DNA of 64,000 nt from Diatrype stigma (taxonomy: Eukaryota; Ascomycota; Sordariomycetes; Xylariales; Diatrypaceae). The stretch's first letter is position 1. Each line of letters opens with the position of its first letter. Where the stretch lies: assembly GCA_022225965.2 (NCBI GenBank), contig JAKJXP020000045.1, forward strand, positions 1 through 64,000, read 5' to 3'. This document shows positions 59,700 through 64,000 of the stretch, in pieces. A program made the translations under genes and the position numbers. A model generated the notes under the pieces. That model had not been told where the DNA came from. It was given only the letters and a program-made list of their open reading frames with translations, and made no database searches.

Positions 59700-60480
59700 A
59701 ACATAATTGCCGATTAAAAGGCGCTTTATAACTTTATAAAAGCCGTTTTCGCTTCGTTTGGCCATTAAAAAATTCGTTATTACGTTCCTTTTTTTAAAAG
59801 CGTTATAATTAACGTAATAATTTTGGAATAATTAAATATAAACTTCTTATAAAAGTTAATAAATTCCATTAATACTTAAATGTTTCGAATCGATTTAAAG
59901 TACGGCCATTGCTATATAACGGCGATTCTGTTTGGATTTATTTTAATTCCGTCGATATTTATAATAAACCTTAAAAACGAAATTTCCTTTTAAAAAAATT
60001 CGCATTTAAATATCTTTGTAAATAGCTAATATTTTCGTAAACGTTTATAAACCAATCGGAAATACGTTATATATTTTTTTTTATTTTTCGAAAAAATAAT
60101 AATATTATTTAAATATATTACGTAAATTTTGTTTATTAATCCGGTTAAGGCCTTATATATATAAACTTAAAAAATAACCGGGATATTCGTTAATTTAAAC
60201 GGCATAATAATATATTTAAATTATCCGTAACGCATACGAAACGCGGTTTTTTATTCGTCGCCTTTTTTAATGCGAATTTTATAATAAGCGTTTTTTAAAT
60301 TAAGCTTAATAAAGATTTTAACGAAATTTAATCGGCTTATAATTTCCGAAATTAAAAATAAAGAATAACGGTTTTTAATCGTTATTTTATTTAACGCCTT
60401 ATAGTTTACGTATAAACAAAACGCGTTTTTTTTTGAAACGAATAATATCGGGGCTGCAATTTCGGATTTAAATTTTTAAA
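59700..60480 (-). pseudogene. Gypsy reverse transcriptase remnant
   Basis: Minus-strand reading: IAAPILFVSKKN, YVNYKALNKITIKNRYSLFL, LNLKNAYYKIRIKKGDE, a lost Trp codon, KTAFRMRYG, MPFKLTNIP, IYVIYLNNIIIFSKNKKKYI. The catalytic YLDDI appears as YLNNI, both aspartates lost to asparagine as expected from G-to-A on the coding strand. RNase H and integrase regions lie at lower coordinates (to about 58000) but are too eroded to delimit. Confidence 0.88.
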
Positions 60481-62693
60481 TGCGTCTTGTTGCTAAGTAT
60501 TTTTTAAATACGTTTCGAATTTTTTTCGCTGAAACTTCGACGTAAGGTAAATCGGATCCGTAATAAAAAATGGCAGTTTTAATATAAAATCGATAACGTA
60601 TTTTGCTTATTTCAAAATTAAATAAGCTTTCGTTTTTTTTTTCGAAATACATATTTTTAAAATCCTTTAAGCAATTTAGCAATACGACCGTTTTTTCGGC
60701 GTTATTTTTGCCGAATTTAAGAATGTTTCGATCGTTTTCGAATTCGATTAAATTTATTTAATAAGCCGGCTTATTTATAAAGGCAAGCTTAATTAATTTT
60801 TCGCCGTCGAATTTTTTTAAACCGCCGAACGTTTATCGATAAATAGCCGTTTTTAATACCATTTTTAATTGCTTTATGCCAAAACGAAATAAAAAGAAAT
60901 TAAGCGCTTTATAGTCGTAACGAATCGTAAAGAATAATTAATAAAACCTTCGTTTTTTTTTATTGCGTTTATTATTTTTACGTCGAATTTATATATTCCG
61001 TAATACTTAATAAAAGCGTTATTAGTTCTTAATAGTTTCGATTACGTAATAGCAACCGGTTGGAATTTTTTTTAATAAAACGCCGGCTTATTATATTAAT
61101 TTAGGCCCTTATATTTAGGTTAATTCCTATCGTAATAAACGTTACGTTTTTTTCGAAAATATAATTGCGACCCTTTAAAACGGCGGGCCTATATCGACCG
61201 TACGTAAAAGCTTCGCCGAAATAAACTATACGTAAGCGCTTATTCCGGCAAGTCATTTTCCGATTTCGAATTAATATTAAAGTCGTTATATTAAATAAGG
61301 TTTTAAACGGCTACGAAAAAAATAGCTTTAGGTATATCCGGCGGTGCCTTTTCGCCTTTTAGTCGAAATAAAAGCTTCGAATGCTTTTTTTTTTATAAGC
61401 GATAATTCGATACTTTTTTTTTTTCGCAATTCTAGTACGTTATTAATAGCTTTTTTCGTTTTTATTATCGAATCGATTTATTATGATCGGAATTTATTCG
61501 ACATTTGGAATTCCCTTATTAGTCGCTTTTGTTTCGCTTTTTTTAAGCGTTAAGCGTTTTAGCGTTAAATATTTTATTTTTTTTAGGCTTTAAAAAAGCG
61601 TTATTATACGGCCGTTTGTTTTTACATTGCTTTATTTTTAAAACCTAGCTTTTGCGTTAAACTTATTAAATTTAATTAATATTCATTATTACGACGAAAA
61701 GTTATTTTAATATAATTTTTTATTTTAGCATTTTCGTTTTTAATATAAGCTATAAACGATAATAAAAATAATACGCTAAACGCGGATTTTTTTTATTAAA
61801 AATTCAATTCCGGCCTTTTTATATTAACTTAATAAATTCGTTACGTAATAAAAACCTTTATCGGCGATTTATCGCTTTAACGTAAATTTTTAAATGCATT
61901 TCGAAATATACGTATTGCGTATTCGAAATTTATATGCCTTTTTTTAACGAAAAACTATACGTTTTCGAATACCGTCTTAATAACGCCTTTTTTTATATTA
62001 TTGCAATACGATTATTATTTAATTTAAAAATCGTTTTTTATGCGGCCCGTAATTTAATATATATATATTGCTTTAATTTGTTTTAATTTTTCGATAACAT
62101 TAGTTTCGGTAATAAAAATAATTCATTTTTTTTTTCTTATATCGTAAATCGTTCGTTAAATATTCGGCTTAAGTATTTCGGAAATTTGTCGTTTCGTAAG
62201 GTTTTGTTCGTATATTATACGGTAACGAAGGCAATTAATTTCTTTCGTTTTATCTTATTTTTTACGATTTATTCGACGCATAAGTTTCGTTTTTTTTTCG
62301 TTTTAAATACGTTTTGCCTTTAATTCGATTAATAATCGGGCAATCTTTTGGTTCGTAACGGAAATAAGGTCGTTTATAATGCGACCCGGTAACGATTAAT
62401 CGCCGACCGCACGTACGAAAATACTTTCGGAATTTCCGTAGCTTAAGGAATTTTTACGTACCGGGCTTTTTTTGTCGTTTTAATACTAAGCGGTCGCCAG
62501 CGGTTTTCTTTCGTTTTATAAAGTAACGAATGTCGCTTTTTCGTTTTCGTCGCTCGTACGCCGCTTTTCGCCCGATTCGGCGGCGATTTAACGCTAAGGA
62601 CTTTTTTTATATCGTTCGTTATAACCGTTTTGCTTCGAAAATTACGGCTGGCTTTATTTATATTAATTATTACGTTAAATATTAAATAAAAAG

Positions 62694-62914
62694 CTAAAAA
62701 ATTATAAAAATATAAATAACTAAAAATTAATAACGTAATAATTAAATATAAACAAAGCTATTTTAAAAAAAAAATATATAAAATTATTTTTAATTATAAT
62801 TCCTAAAAATATATAAAGTTTTTCTTATAAGCCTTAGTTTTTAATACGGCGCTTAAGCGCTAATTACGTGCCGCTTACGTAATAAGCCCCTTAAATAAAA
62901 GCCATTTCTTTATA
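62694..62914 (-). repeat. Right (5') LTR of the gypsy element
   Basis: 221 bp without the nested insertion, followed by AAATC at 62915-62919. It serves as the empty-site reference for the 598-bp element. Confidence 0.88.
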
Positions 62915-62919
62915 AAATC

Positions 62920-63545
62920 ATTTTTCGAAATTTAATGGCTAATATGGCTAATACCTTATGGCTAATATGGCTGGCGTTACTGGATTTCGAAAAGTAATTT
63001 AAAATCGTAATTAGGCTCTTATAAAAACTTACGTAAAGAAATATCGCCATTTATTCTTATTTTCTTATAACTTTACGAATACTTAAAATATTAAAAATCC
63101 GATAACGTTTGAAATTAGCTATTAATCGTAATTATTTCGCCATATTTTTGCATTTTTAATAGGTCGTATAACGGTAAAGTTCGAAACGAATTTAAAACGA
63201 TTAAATATTTCGCATAAGTTCTTTTTTTCGATTAAAAACTGGCTTATATCTAATGTTACTCGTATAATTTTAAAATATATATTAAAATAATCGTCATTTA
63301 ATTGCGATCTTTAAGGTATTTTTAAATTTTTTATAAAACTAAAGCTTAAAAAGTTATAGCTAAATAATAATAAGGTGTTTTTGCGTTTTTATATAAAATT
63401 TCGCGTTACTTTTCGTTTTTTTCGATCGCGGTTTTAAACGTTTTTTTTAAATCATTTGTAATTATTAACCATATATTAGCTATATTAATTACATATTAGC
63501 TATTATTTCTTAATAAGTATTAAAATTAATTTAAAAAATACGTTT
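62920..63545. other. AT-rich sequence with a short GGCTAATAT repeat
   Basis: No protein recognised. The stretch 62936-62976 has two TGGCTAATATGGCT copies with near-normal GC, standing out from RIP surroundings. Confidence 0.55.
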
Positions 63546-64000
63546 AATTTTAAAATAAAATAATAATAAGCAAATAATAATAAATAAATAAATAATAATA
63601 AATAAGTAAATAATAATAATAATATAGCCGCTTACGTAAGTTAAGTAACTTATAATAACTAAGTATAATAATAAGTATAATTATAAGTAATAATAATTAT
63701 AAATTAACGACTTATATAAATTAAAAATATATTTAATTAACGAGTTAAAATTATAATAAGTAAGTAAGTAATAATAAGTAAATAAGTAATAATAAGTAAA
63801 TAAATAATAATAAATAAATAAGTAATAATAAATAAGTAAATAATAATAAATAAGTAATAATAATTATAAGTTAATAATTTATATAAATTAAAAATGCACT
63901 TAATTAATAAGTTAAAATTATAATAAATAAATAAATAATAATAAAATTAGCTTTAATTAAATAGCATTATTATAAAAGCTAGCCATTTACGGTTTAAGTT
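63546..64000. repeat. RIP-mutated copy of 51850-52290
   Basis: AATAATAATAAATAAGTAAATA arrays and GCCGCTTACGTAAGTTAAG keep the module order of the unmutated minus-orientation satellite. The final 55 bases (TTAGCTTTAATTAAAT ... GCTAGCCATTTACGGTTTAA) match 52236-52290 almost base for base. The copy runs off the end of the window. Confidence 0.85.

Larger units (their letters stand above)
54257..62914 (-). mobile_element. Ty3/gypsy LTR retrotransposon, minus strand, RIP-mutated
   Basis: LTRs lie at 54257-55078 (about 222 bp plus a 598-bp nested insertion) and 62694-62914. The target duplication AAATC is at 54252-54256 and 62915-62919. On the minus strand a gypsy-type reverse transcriptase is readable near 59800-60450. 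All frames are broken by RIP-type stops. A plus-strand reading frame opposite to pol occupies 55583-56815. Confidence 0.88.

Overview
This window looks like a filamentous ascomycete (Pezizomycotina) genome. The genes carry short (50-130 bp) GT-AG introns. The families present are typical of fungal secondary metabolism: Zn2Cys6 and fungal-specific transcription factors, a cytochrome P450, a tyrosinase, short-chain dehydrogenases (SDR), a 14-TM drug/H+ antiporter, an O-methyltransferase and a PKS-NRPS remnant. Normal-GC gene islands (about 1-7477, 15146-25600, 34690-39420) alternate with very AT-rich blocks full of degenerate transposons. The AT-rich blocks are rich in TpA, poor in CpA/TpG and still contain CpG, which is the signature of repeat-induced point mutation (RIP).

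Island 1 (1-7477) holds a 5'-truncated P450, an apparently complete secreted tyrosinase (minus), a fungal-specific transcription factor (plus) and the 3' end of a dead PKS-NRPS (adenylation end, carrier, start of reductase; minus). The PKS-NRPS is split by a RIP-mutated Ty1/copia element (7478-15145, 184-185 bp LTRs, 5-bp target duplication GATAT). It continues past that element and is split again by a 184-bp solo LTR of the same family (15256-15439, duplication GAGGT). The solo copy has escaped RIP.

Island 2 (15.1-25.6 kb) holds a Zn2Cys6 regulator (minus), an intact three-exon SDR (minus), a dead second SDR (minus), a 568-residue MFS exporter (plus) and a dead Gfo/Idh/MocA oxidoreductase (minus). 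Four copies of an 18-bp palindrome with a CGG-N4-CCG core lie upstream of the regulator (one) and of the SDR (three). They are candidate pathway regulator sites.

The block 25.9-34.7 kb holds a RIP-killed Helitron with a DUF6570-type N-terminus and Pif1-like helicase. It also holds a small LTR element (26770-27432) and a phased array of 14-bp palindromes (32629-33022). Island 3 (34.7-39.4 kb) holds an intact LovE/ApdR-like Zn2Cys6 regulator and a dead O-methyltransferase. The block 39.4-50.3 kb has two tandem-repeat arrays (42-bp and 15-bp units) and a second, different Helitron. The region 50.3-53.35 kb is unmutated satellite-like sequence with (CTGCCACCTACC)n arrays in both orientations. RIP-mutated relatives of it follow at 53.4-54.25 kb and 63.55-64.0 kb, on either side of a minus-strand Ty3/gypsy element (54257-62914). 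One gypsy LTR carries a nested 598-bp element with 137-bp terminal repeats and a tRNA-like interior.

Overall this appears to be a decaying biosynthetic cluster. The core synthase and several tailoring enzymes are dead. Three regulators, one SDR, the tyrosinase and the exporter still look readable. All assignments are by eye; no database search was possible.
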